A stretch of 64,000 nt of DNA from Streptomyces genisteinicus (GTDB lineage Bacteria; Actinomycetota; Actinomycetes; Streptomycetales; Streptomycetaceae), in assembly GCF_014489615.1 (NCBI RefSeq), contig NZ_CP060825.1, positions 186,001-250,000 on the forward strand. The letters are read 5' to 3'. Below, in pieces: positions 39,676 through 47,502 of this stretch. The notes under the pieces are model-generated. The model had not been told where the DNA came from. It saw only the letters and a list, made by a program, of their open reading frames with translations, and made no database searches. Position numbers and translations under genes: made by a program. Position 1 is the stretch's first letter; each line of letters begins with the position of its first letter.

Positions 39676-42224
39676 CGGCGGTGGAGCACCCCGTGCCGGA
39701 GGTCGTCGCCGATGTCGTCCGCGAGGAACTGGCGGCGCTGCGCGCCCTGGTGGACCGGGTCGGGGCCGCCGTGGCGGCCGGCGACGCAGGGGCGCTGCGC
39801 GAGCTGGCTGCCGCGGTCCGCCGCCGGATGCGCAAGGGCGACGACCGGGCCCTGGGGAACCTGGAGCAGCGCGCCGGCGAGGTGGTCGCGGAGTTCGACG
39901 CGCTCTACGACGCGGCGTTCCCGCCGTCCGCCGCGGACGGTGTCGCGGCGCTGCTGGACGCGCCGTGGCCGTCGGCCGCCCGCCGGGCCGCGCTCGCCGC
40001 GGTCCTCGGCTGCGCCGACGTGCCGCGACTGCCCCTGTCCGGGGTGGCGGACCGTGCTCTCGCGGACGCCGACGTGCCGCTGCTGCGGCTGCTCGTGACC
40101 TCCCCGCTCAGCACGGTGGGACGGGAGACCGTGGCGGCGGCGCTGGACGCGCTGCACCGGGCGGGCGCCCTCGACGCCGCGGTGGTGGAGCACGCGTTCA
40201 CGGAGGATCCGTGGCTGGGGTACGCCATCGTCGGCCGCACACCGTACGGGACGGCGGCGGGTCCGCCCGCGGCGTGCGCGGACGCGGTGCGCGCCCATGT
40301 CGACGCGCTGACGTGGCGGCTGGTCACCGGCCCCGGACCGGTCGACTGGGAAGACCTGCCCAAGGTGCTCGCGCCCCAAGGGCTGCGCTTCGTCCGGGTG
40401 GCGCTGGAGTGGCGCGGCGATCCGAGGGCCGCCGGCCATCTGGGGGCCGCGGTCCTCACGGACGGCGAACGGGAGGCGCTGGTGGCGCTGTTGCGGGAGC
40501 TGCCGGCCGAGGAGCAGCGCCGGGTCTTCGCGTGGCGCCTGGGGGTGGGCGACGCCGACGCGCTGCTGCCGCTGTTCGATCTGGGCGAGGCGGCCGGACT
40601 GCTCCGTCTCGTGCTGGCGATTCCCGACGGCGAGGTGGTCCGCCAGGACCGCTCGGCCGTTCTCGCGGCGGTGGCGGCGGCCGGTCCGGAGCGGGCCCGG
40701 CGGCTGCTCGCCCTGGTGCCGAGCGAACTGGTCTCGGCGGTCATGGGATGGAACCGGGCGGAGGTGGTGCGGCGGTTCCGCCGGAACGCGCTGCACGGCA
40801 CCGCCGCGTACGGGATGCTCCCCCTCGACGACGGCGAGACGGTGCTCGACCGCTACCTCGCGCTCCGCGAGTCCGCGAAGAAGGGGGCCCGCCTCGGCCC
40901 GAACCGGCGGCACAGCCACGCGGCGGCCGTGGACGTGGCCCTGGAGCACCTGGCGCAGGTGGCGGGGGTGGCGGAGGCGAGCCGTCTGGAATGGGACTGC
41001 GAGGCGCGCATCGCCTCCGCCTTCCCCACCGAGGCCGGGACCGGCCCGTACCGGACCGTGCTGCGTTTCGGCGACGACGGGCCGCTGATCGAGACCGCCA
41101 GGAACGGCCGGGTGCTGAAGTCGGTGCCGGCAGCGGTCCGGGCCGATCCCGCCTACCGGGAACTGCGGGAGCAGCAGGAACGGCTCAGGGAGCAGGCCCG
41201 GCGGATGAGGTCCGGTCTGGTGGAGCGGCTGGTCGCCACCGCCGGGACCCTGCCGCCGCAGGAGCTGGGCCGGCTGCTGTCGCTGCCCGCCGGGGCCGCG
41301 ATGCTGCGCCGGCTGGTCTGGCGCGACGGCCACGGATCGATCGGGCTGCTCGACGACGTCGACACCACGGGTCCGGTGAGCGCCGTCCACCCCGTCGAGC
41401 TGCTCGGGCGGCGGTCGTTGGCCGACTGGCAGGGCCGGATCGTCGCCGGCCGTGTCCGGCAGCCGGTGAAGCAGGTGTTCCGGGAGGTGTACGTGCTCAC
41501 CGCGGCGGAGCGGGAGGCGGGCGACGTGTCGCGGCGGTTCGCGGGGCAGGTGGTCGACGGCCGGACGGCGGGCCGGCTGCTCTCCGGCCGGGGCTGGAGC
41601 ACGCACGGCGAGTACGCCCACCACCAGGCGACCCGTGCCGTCGGCGGGGAGCTGACGGCCGCTCTGCGCTGCGACGTCCAGGGCTGGTTCGGCATGGGTC
41701 CGGTGGTCGTGGGCGAGCTCCGCTTCGTCCGTGGCGCGCCGCGTGGCGGAGGCGGCTTCGGCGGTGTTCCCGTGCCGCTCGCCGAGGTGCCGCCCGTGGT
41801 CCTCTCCGAGACGATGCGCGACCTGGACCTGGTCGTGTCGGTGGCCGGCACGGAGCCTGCGGTGCGGTCGTCGCCCGCGCAGGCGGCGAGCCGGGCGCAG
41901 GTGCTGGCGGCGCTCGTCGCCGACCTGGGGCTGACCCGGGTGTCCGTGGAGGGGCACACGGCCGTCGTGAGCGGCACCCGGGCGACGTACCGGGTGCATC
42001 TGGTCAGCGGGAGCGTCCACGTCGAGCCGGGCGGTCATCTCTGCGTGGTACCGGCCTCGTTCGGCTCCTCACCGCATCCGCGGCTGTTCCTGCCCTTCGC
42101 GGACGAGGACCGGATGACCGGGATCGTGCTGAGCAAGGTGCTGCTGCTCGCCGAGGACGAGAGGATCGACGACCCCTCGATCCTCGCCCAGCTCCGGTCC
42201 CTCACCGGCGGCGCCGCCGGCTGA
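39672..42224 (+). CDS. DUF4132-type large protein coupled to the Ubl-like gene
   Basis: 850 residues, soluble, no transmembrane segment, no Walker motif. N-terminal half is helical, repeat-like (HEAT-ish, about 20-420) and the C-terminal region is DUF4132-like, with characteristic wording PVKQVFREVYVLTAAERE, FAGQVVDGRTAGRLLSGRGW, VEPGGHLCVVPASFGSSPHPRLFLPFADEDRMTGIVLSKVLLLAEDE. The last motif is a typical conserved C-terminus of this family. GTG 39672 overlaps the upstream stop. Family is associated elsewhere with MoxR/WGR contexts, but not here. No known activity. Confidence 0.8.
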   Translation: MTAVEHPVPEVVADVVREELAALRALVDRVGAAVAAGDAGALRELAAAVRRRMRKGDDRALGNLEQRAGEVVAEFDALYDAAFPPSAADGVAALLDAPWPSAARRAALAAVLGCADVPRLPLSGVADRALADADVPLLRLLVTSPLSTVGRETVAAALDALHRAGALDAAVVEHAFTEDPWLGYAIVGRTPYGTAAGPPAACADAVRAHVDALTWRLVTGPGPVDWEDLPKVLAPQGLRFVRVALEWRGDPRAAGHLGAAVLTDGEREALVALLRELPAEEQRRVFAWRLGVGDADALLPLFDLGEAAGLLRLVLAIPDGEVVRQDRSAVLAAVAAAGPERARRLLALVPSELVSAVMGWNRAEVVRRFRRNALHGTAAYGMLPLDDGETVLDRYLALRESAKKGARLGPNRRHSHAAAVDVALEHLAQVAGVAEASRLEWDCEARIASAFPTEAGTGPYRTVLRFGDDGPLIETARNGRVLKSVPAAVRADPAYRELREQQERLREQARRMRSGLVERLVATAGTLPPQELGRLLSLPAGAAMLRRLVWRDGHGSIGLLDDVDTTGPVSAVHPVELLGRRSLADWQGRIVAGRVRQPVKQVFREVYVLTAAEREAGDVSRRFAGQVVDGRTAGRLLSGRGWSTHGEYAHHQATRAVGGELTAALRCDVQGWFGMGPVVVGELRFVRGAPRGGGGFGGVPVPLAEVPPVVLSETMRDLDLVVSVAGTEPAVRSSPAQAASRAQVLAALVADLGLTRVSVEGHTAVVSGTRATYRVHLVSGSVHVEPGGHLCVVPASFGSSPHPRLFLPFADEDRMTGIVLSKVLLLAEDERIDDPSILAQLRSLTGGAAG

Positions 42225-42300
42225 CCCTGCCCGGCCCGCACCGCCCACCGGGCCCGCACCTCCTGCCCGGACTGCCCGTCCCGCGCGGGCCGCACGTCCC

Positions 42301-42332
42301 TCCCGGGCGCCCCGCCGACGGGGTGCCCGGGA
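42301..42332 (+). terminator. Hairpin terminator after the Ubl/DUF4132 operon
   Basis: Fourteen-bp stem with one G-U pair (42301-42314 with 42319-42332) and a 4-base loop (ccga), 76 bp past the DUF4132 stop. Confidence 0.85.
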
Positions 42333-42418
42333 GGGGCCGGAACGCGTACACATGATGGACATGAAGCTGTCACACGCGGACCGGAATGCCGTTCCGCCGG
42401 GCGGTCGTTCTCCCGGGC

Positions 42419-43342
42419 ATGACCCTTGGCGTAGCACTCAACACGTCCGGAGCGGACAACCAGGTCGACGCCTCCGTACTGCTGGCCCGTGAGGCCGCGG
42501 AGGCCGGCCTGAGGTCCGCCTGGTTCGGGCAGACCTTCGGTGCCGACTCGCCGCTGCTGGCGGCCGTCGTCGGGCGGGAGGTGCCCGGCCTCCAGGTCGG
42601 GACCTCGGCGGTGCCGGTGTTCGGCAGGCACCCGCTGGTCGTCTCCGGCCAGGCGCAGACCGCGCAGGCGGCCACCCACGGCCGCTACCACCTGGGGCTG
42701 GCGCTGGGGACCCGGCTGCTCACCGAGGGCGGCTTCGGCCTCCCGTTCGAACGGCCCGTCGCCCGGCTCCGCGAGTTCCTCACGGCCCTGCGGCAGTTGA
42801 CGGACACGGGCGCCGCCGACTTCCGCGGGGAACTGCTCACCGCGGTGACACCGATCCCGGCCCGTGTGCCGGGCGCCGAGGGCGGCGTCCCGCTGCTGGT
42901 CGCCGCGATGGGCCCGCAGGCACTGCGCGTCAGCGGTGAACTCGCGGACGGGATCCTCCCCTACCTGGCCGGGCCGCGTGCCCTGGGCGATCACATCGTG
43001 CCGGCCGTGACGGCCGCCGCGGCGGCGGCCGGCCGCCCCGCGCCGCGGGTCGTGGCCCTGGTGCACGGCGTGGTCACGGACGACGCCGAGGGGGTGCGGC
43101 GCAAGGTCGGCGAACAGCTCGCGTTCTACGAGCAGATCCCGTCCTACGCGCGGGTCATCGGGCTCTCCGGCGGCAGCCGGGCGGTGGACGTCGCGGTGAT
43201 CGGCGACGAGGAGACGGTCGCGGCGGAGATCAGGCGCTACCGGGACGCCGGGGCCACGGAGATCGTGTTCTCCGGTACGGAGGCGGCCGGGGAAGAGGCC
43301 AGGCGGCGGACCTGGGCGCTCCTCGGGGAGCTGGCACGGTGA
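42419..43342 (+). CDS. LLM-class F420-dependent oxidoreductase
   Basis: 307 residues, luciferase-like monooxygenase barrel. Conserved pieces: LAREAAEAGLRSAWFGQTFGADS, HGRYHLGLALGTRL, VPLLVAAMGPQALRVSGELADGILPYLA. The TIGR03564-like subfamily uses coenzyme F420. Start taken at ATG 42419, after which the family start MTLGVALN fits; no good Shine-Dalgarno precedes it, and the in-frame ATG 42386 is possible. Substrate unknown. Convergent with a TetR gene. Confidence 0.88.
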   Translation: MTLGVALNTSGADNQVDASVLLAREAAEAGLRSAWFGQTFGADSPLLAAVVGREVPGLQVGTSAVPVFGRHPLVVSGQAQTAQAATHGRYHLGLALGTRLLTEGGFGLPFERPVARLREFLTALRQLTDTGAADFRGELLTAVTPIPARVPGAEGGVPLLVAAMGPQALRVSGELADGILPYLAGPRALGDHIVPAVTAAAAAAGRPAPRVVALVHGVVTDDAEGVRRKVGEQLAFYEQIPSYARVIGLSGGSRAVDVAVIGDEETVAAEIRRYRDAGATEIVFSGTEAAGEEARRRTWALLGELAR

Positions 43343-43470
43343 CCGCCGCGGGACTCGGCGGGGGTCACCGGTCCGGTTCGCCGGGCCCGGGGCCCTGGCG
43401 CCCGGCCGGGTCGGGGGCCGGGGGGCTGCCGGGGCGTGTCGCGGGCCGGGAGGGGCTTTCGCGGCACGCT

Positions 43471-44112
43471 CTAGGTGCGGGCCAGCCGGTCGACGAGGTC
43501 GGACCAGCCGGCCTCGAGACGTTCCAGCGGCATGGCGCGCTGGCGCAGCAGGTGGTGGACGAGCGCGGGGTCCAGGTAGGCCATCAGCGCCTGGGCCGCC
43601 AGTTCCCCGTCCGCGTCCGGCATCACCTGCCGCACGAGCATCTCCACATGCGTCAGGCGCACCCGGTAGGGCGGGTTCGAGAAGCGGCGTTCGGCCTCGG
43701 GCTGGGCGGCCAGGTAGAGCTCCAGCCGGCTCGCCGCCTCCCGCAGGGTGGCGTGCCCGAAGGCGTGCAGGCGCTCCAGCGGGGGCGCGCCGGGCCCGAC
43801 GGGCGGCGGGCCGGAGAGGAACTGCGCCTGGAACGCGCGCTCGGAGTGGTCGAGCAGGGCCATGAGGAGTCCGGTGCGGTCGCCGAAGCGCCGGAACACC
43901 GTCCCCTTGCCCACCCCGGCGGACTTCGCCACCGCGTCCATCGTGAGGCAGTTCACGCCGTGCTCGTCCACGAACCTGGAGGCCGCCTCCAGCAGCCGGG
44001 CGCGGTTGCGCACGGCGTCCGCGCGCAGGGCCGGGGAGTCGCCCGCCTCCGTGACCTCCAGGAGAACCGGCGTGTCCGCCCCTGGCGGCGGGATCGGGGG
44101 GCGAGTCGACAT
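43471..44112 (-). CDS. TetR-family repressor
   Basis: 213 residues. N-terminal TetR helix-turn-helix about 34-85: NRARLLEAASRFVDEHGVNCLTMDAVAKSAGVGKGTVFRRFGDRTGLLMALL; the C-terminal ligand domain is helical. The first 30 residues are a Pro-rich extension. Divergent from the FMN reductase gene; the two operator-like repeats at 44231-44278 lie between. Probably represses the FMN reductase, with a small electrophile or quinone as ligand (inference). Confidence 0.93.
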   Translation of the reverse strand: MSTRPPIPPPGADTPVLLEVTEAGDSPALRADAVRNRARLLEAASRFVDEHGVNCLTMDAVAKSAGVGKGTVFRRFGDRTGLLMALLDHSERAFQAQFLSGPPPVGPGAPPLERLHAFGHATLREAASRLELYLAAQPEAERRFSNPPYRVRLTHVEMLVRQVMPDADGELAAQALMAYLDPALVHHLLRQRAMPLERLEAGWSDLVDRLART

Positions 44113-44163
44113 GCCTCCAGCCTAACCAGCCCCGGGGTCCTCGGGTCCCGATACGGCCCGGCA

Positions 44164-44222
44164 GGCCCGGGGAAGTCCGGGGAGGTCCGGGGAGGTCCGG
44201 GCAGTCCCGGGGAAGCCCGGGA
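44164..44222. repeat. Near-exact 10-bp-period repeat in the tetR leader
   Basis: Roughly six units of (gtccgggga)g type, for example gtccggggag twice in a row (44175-44194), then degenerate copies. The period equals one DNA turn. Just upstream of the TetR start at 44112 and next to the operators. Confidence 0.8.
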
Positions 44223-44230
44223 AGAAAAGT

Positions 44231-44278
44231 GGACCCCGGTCCGTTTGACTGGTACAACTGTAAACGGACCACGGTCCG
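44231..44278. promoter_or_regulatory. Paired TetR-type operators between tetR and FMN reductase
   Basis: ggaccccggtcc (44231-44242) and ggaccacggtcc (44266-44277), each a GGACCnnGGTCC palindrome, flanked by gttt and aaac respectively so that the two sites are inverted relative to each other, centres 35 bp apart. They sit in the only intergenic space of the divergent pair. Confidence 0.8.
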
Positions 44279-44316
44279 ATTATCTCTTCCGCAGCCCCGT
44301 CCCCTTGGAGATCCTC

Positions 44317-44877
44317 ATGTCCGTCCGCATCCTCGCCCTCGTCGGCAGCCTGCGCTCCGGTTCGCACAACCGCCAGCTCGCCGAGGCGGCCGTCCGTCAC
44401 GCCCCCGAGGGCACCACGGTCGAGCTGTACGAGGGGCTGGCCGACATCCCCTTCTACAACGAGGACATCGACACGGACAGCGCGCCCGCCTCCGCCGTCC
44501 GCCTGCGCGAGGCGGCAGGCCGTGCCGACGCGCTGATCCTCTTCACCCCGGAGTACAACGGCACCATGCCCGCCGTGCTGAAGAACGGCATCGACTGGCT
44601 CTCCCGGCCGTACGGCCAGAGCGCCGTCAGCGGCAAGCCCACCGCCGTGGTGGGCACGGCGTTCGGCCAGTACGGCGGCGCCTGGGCGCAGGAGGAGGCC
44701 CGCAAGGCCGCCGGGATCGCCGGCGCGGGCGTGCTCGCCGACCTCAAGCTGACCATCCCGAACGCGGTGGCCCGCTTCGCCGAGACCCACCCCGCCGACG
44801 ACGGCGAGATCACCGGCCAGCTGGTCGAGATCATCCACCGCATCAGCGGCCAGGTGGCGTCCGCGGCTGCCGCCTGA
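44317..44877 (+). CDS. NADPH-dependent FMN reductase
   Basis: 186 residues. Flavodoxin-like fold with LVGSLRSGSHNRQLAEAA (phosphate loop), PFYNEDIDTD, LILFTPEYNGTMPAVLKNGIDWLSRP (the TPEYN-x5-LKNAIDW FMN-binding signature) and VVGTAFGQYGGAWAQEEARK. Azoreductase/chromate-reductase-like family. ATG 44317 is preceded by TTGGAGATCC. Controlled with the divergent TetR. Confidence 0.95.
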   Translation: MSVRILALVGSLRSGSHNRQLAEAAVRHAPEGTTVELYEGLADIPFYNEDIDTDSAPASAVRLREAAGRADALILFTPEYNGTMPAVLKNGIDWLSRPYGQSAVSGKPTAVVGTAFGQYGGAWAQEEARKAAGIAGAGVLADLKLTIPNAVARFAETHPADDGEITGQLVEIIHRISGQVASAAAA

Positions 44878-44967
44878 CGTCGCGGCACCACCCCGGGGCC
44901 CGGACCCCGCCGACGTACCGGCACACCCCGCCCCGCCCCGCCCGGCGGCCCGGCCGACGGCGGGTCC

Positions 44968-45022
44968 GGGCGGCGGGTCCGGGCGAGGGGTCCAGGGCGG
45001 CGGGTCCAGGGCGGCGGGTCCG
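44968..45022. repeat. 14-bp-period GC-rich direct repeat
   Basis: Four copies of gggcggcgggtcc(g/a) (the second is gggcgaggggtcca), in the 208-bp gap before the molybdopterin oxidoreductase gene. Confidence 0.85.
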
Positions 45023-45085
45023 CGACGGGGCGGCCCCGCGGCAGAGGCGACCAATCCGCCCCGCCCGGCGCTCCGAATCACGCAG

Positions 45086-46657
45086 GTGAACGAGACACGA
45101 GCAGTCGCCTCCCGCCGCATCCTCGCCGGCCTCAGCGGCCTCCTCGCCGCAGCCGTCTCGCTGACGGCGGCCGAACTGGCCGCCGCCGCGGTGCGGCCGG
45201 AGGCCGGGCCGGTGGTGGCCGTCGGCGGCAGCGCCGTCGACCGGACACCGGCCGCGGTCAAGGACTGGGCCATCCGTACCTTCGGCGAGGCGGACAAACT
45301 CGTCCTCCAGCTCGGCATCCTCGGGGTGCTGGCGCTCTGCGCCGTGGCCCTCGGGCTGCTCGCGCTGCGTCACCGCAGAGCGGGGGCGGCCGGAGTGCTG
45401 GTCTTCGGTGCGGTCGGCGCGGCCGCCGCACTGTCCCGTCCGGACTCCGCCTCCTGGACGGACGCGCTGCCGTCCGTGGCCGGGGCACTGGCCGGGGCCG
45501 CGGTGCTCCACGTGCTGGCCGGCCGTCTCACCGCACCGCCCGCGGACACCCCGGACACCGGTGCGGGCTGGGACCGGCGCGGTTTCCTGATCGCCGCGTC
45601 CGCCGCTGCCGCGGCTTCCGCCGGCGCGGGGGTCGCGGCCCGCGTGGCGGCCGGCGCCCGCGGCGGCGACGCCGCCGCCTCCCGCGACGCCGTCGGCCTG
45701 CCGCGCCCGGCGTCACCGGCGGCCGCGATCCCGTCCGGGGCCGCGCTGCGCGTCCCCGGACTCCAGCCGTTCACCACCCCCAACAAGGACTTCTACCGGG
45801 TCGACACCGCGCTCGTGGTGCCGAAGGTCGACGCCGGGGCGTGGCGGCTGCGCATCCACGGCACGGGTGTGCGCACACCGCTCATCCTCACCTTCCGGGA
45901 CCTGCTGGAGCGCGCGCTCGTCGAACGGGACATCACGCTGAACTGCGTGTCCAACGAGGTCGGCGGCCCCTACGTGGGCAACGCCCGCTGGATCGGCGTC
46001 CCCCTCGCCCCCCTGCTGCGCGAGGCCGGCGTACGCCCGCCGTCGCGCGGCGGCCGCGCCGACCAGCTGGTGTCCCGCTCCGTCGACGGGATGACGATCG
46101 GCACCCCGGTGGAGGACGTCATGGACGGCCGCGACGCGCTGCTCGCGGTCGGCATGAACGGCGAACCCCTGCCGTTCGACCACGGCTTCCCCGTCCGCAT
46201 GGTCGTCCCCGGACTCTACGGATACGTCTCCGCCTGCAAGTGGATCGAGGACATCGAGCTCACCTCCTTCGACGCCTACGACGCCTACTGGGTGAAGCGC
46301 GACTGGGCGCGCGAGGCACCCGTCAAGACCCAGTCCCGCATCGACACCCCCAAGCCCTTCGCCCGCCCCGGGGCCGGGACCGTCATGGTCGCCGGGGTGG
46401 CCTGGGCGCAGCACCGCGGCATCGACGCGGTCGAGGTGCGGGTCGACGACGGCCCCTGGCGCCGGGCCGAACTCGCCGCCGAGCACACCGCCGACACCTG
46501 GCGTCAGTGGTCCTTCGCCTGGAAGGCGACGCCCGGCAGCCACACCCTCACCGTCCGGGCCACCGACCGCACCGGCACGACCCAGACGGAGAAGCGCACC
46601 CGCACGGTCCCCGACGGGGCCAGCGGATGGCACTCGGTGGTCGTCACCGTCGAGTGA
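45086..46657 (+). CDS. Membrane-anchored molybdopterin-dependent (sulphite oxidase family) oxidoreductase
   Basis: 523 residues. Four N-terminal hydrophobic helices (about 10-34, 70-92, 98-117, 128-148), a fifth at about 172-195 carrying a Tat-like RRGFLIAASAAAAAS, then an extracytoplasmic molybdopterin domain: NKDFYRVDTAL, LNCVSNEVGGPYVGNARW (the Cys ligand of Mo), GVRPPSRGGRADQLVSRS, FDHGFPVRMVVPGLYGYVSACKWIEDIE, followed by a dimerisation/Ig-like end. YedY/sulphite oxidase superfamily. Substrate unknown. GTG 45086 has only a weak ribosome site. Confidence 0.9.
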   Translation: MNETRAVASRRILAGLSGLLAAAVSLTAAELAAAAVRPEAGPVVAVGGSAVDRTPAAVKDWAIRTFGEADKLVLQLGILGVLALCAVALGLLALRHRRAGAAGVLVFGAVGAAAALSRPDSASWTDALPSVAGALAGAAVLHVLAGRLTAPPADTPDTGAGWDRRGFLIAASAAAAASAGAGVAARVAAGARGGDAAASRDAVGLPRPASPAAAIPSGAALRVPGLQPFTTPNKDFYRVDTALVVPKVDAGAWRLRIHGTGVRTPLILTFRDLLERALVERDITLNCVSNEVGGPYVGNARWIGVPLAPLLREAGVRPPSRGGRADQLVSRSVDGMTIGTPVEDVMDGRDALLAVGMNGEPLPFDHGFPVRMVVPGLYGYVSACKWIEDIELTSFDAYDAYWVKRDWAREAPVKTQSRIDTPKPFARPGAGTVMVAGVAWAQHRGIDAVEVRVDDGPWRRAELAAEHTADTWRQWSFAWKATPGSHTLTVRATDRTGTTQTEKRTRTVPDGASGWHSVVVTVE

Positions 46658-46684
46658 GAACCGCCCCGCCCGCCGCGTAACGGG

Positions 46685-47251
46685 TCACCGGCCTCCGCGC
46701 CCGCCCGTCCCGCCCGCGGGCGCGCCCGGGGTGAGGCGCGTTCCGGCGGAGGCGTCCGCGGCGTCGAGGATCTGCTCCCGCAGGATGTCGGCGTGCCCGC
46801 TGTGCTGGGCCAGTTCGCGCAGTATGTGCAGGTACACCCAGCGCAGCGGGATCGGCCCGCGCCGGTTGCCGTGCAGCAGGTCGTCCAGGCCGAGAGCGGC
46901 CGCTGCCGCCCGGGACGCCTCGCAGGCCCGCCGGTGGGCCCGCTGCACCGAGGCCACCGTGTCGCCGTCGTCCAGCGCGAACGACTCGTCCGGCGTCCCG
47001 GGAATCCCGATCTCCTCGCGCGGCCGACAGGTGACCGCCTCGTCGAACCAGACCTTCTCGACGAACACGGCGTGCTTCAACAGGCCCAGCAGGGTGGTCC
47101 TGGAGGCCACCAGGGACCGGCGCGCCTGCTCCTCCGTCAGCCCGTCCAGGCTGTCGTGCAGCGCGGCGCGGTACTCGTCGAGGAAGACGTCGAACTGGGC
47201 GCGCAGCGGCGCACCGAGGACGGCGGGCTCCGCGGACGGATAGGTGATCAT
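46685..47251 (-). CDS. DinB/DUF664-family protein
   Basis: 188 residues, four-helix bundle with metal-binding-type His residues: LKHAVFVEKVWFDEAV, and LRWVYLHILRELAQHSGHADILREQILDA, the last being the hallmark of DinB/mycothiol-dependent (DUF664) proteins. In actinobacteria such proteins are often mycothiol-S-transferases or of unknown role. Start ATG 47251 has AGGGTGG about 5-6 nt upstream; an upstream in-frame GTG is less likely. The last 25 residues are Gly/Arg-rich. Confidence 0.9.
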   Translation of the reverse strand: MITYPSAEPAVLGAPLRAQFDVFLDEYRAALHDSLDGLTEEQARRSLVASRTTLLGLLKHAVFVEKVWFDEAVTCRPREEIGIPGTPDESFALDDGDTVASVQRAHRRACEASRAAAAALGLDDLLHGNRRGPIPLRWVYLHILRELAQHSGHADILREQILDAADASAGTRLTPGAPAGGTGGRGGR

Positions 47252-47502
47252 GACGGCCACCCTATGCAGCGCGGCCGCGGCAGGCGTCCGCCGCGCCGTG
47301 CGGGAGCAGCCGCGGTCCGGCGCGGCGGATGTCCACGGAACGAAGGCCCCGTGTGCGCGCGGTGGGCCCGGCGGGATACGCTGCGGCGCATTTGCCGTGC
47401 GGCAATGATCATCGCCGCGCGGTGCGAGGGGGGCGGCCCGTACGGGCCGTGACGGAGTCCGGCGTTCCGGGCGTCCGCCGAGCGCTACACACAGGGAAGA
47501 AC

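Noticed and set aside
42352..42492. Small 46-codon frame from ATG 42352 overlapping the LLM gene
   Set aside because: Overlaps the family-supported gene in another frame and has no recognisable features.
47392..47405. ttgccg/cggcaa inverted repeat upstream of the hybrid kinase
   Set aside because: Only 6-bp arms and no matching promoter geometry.
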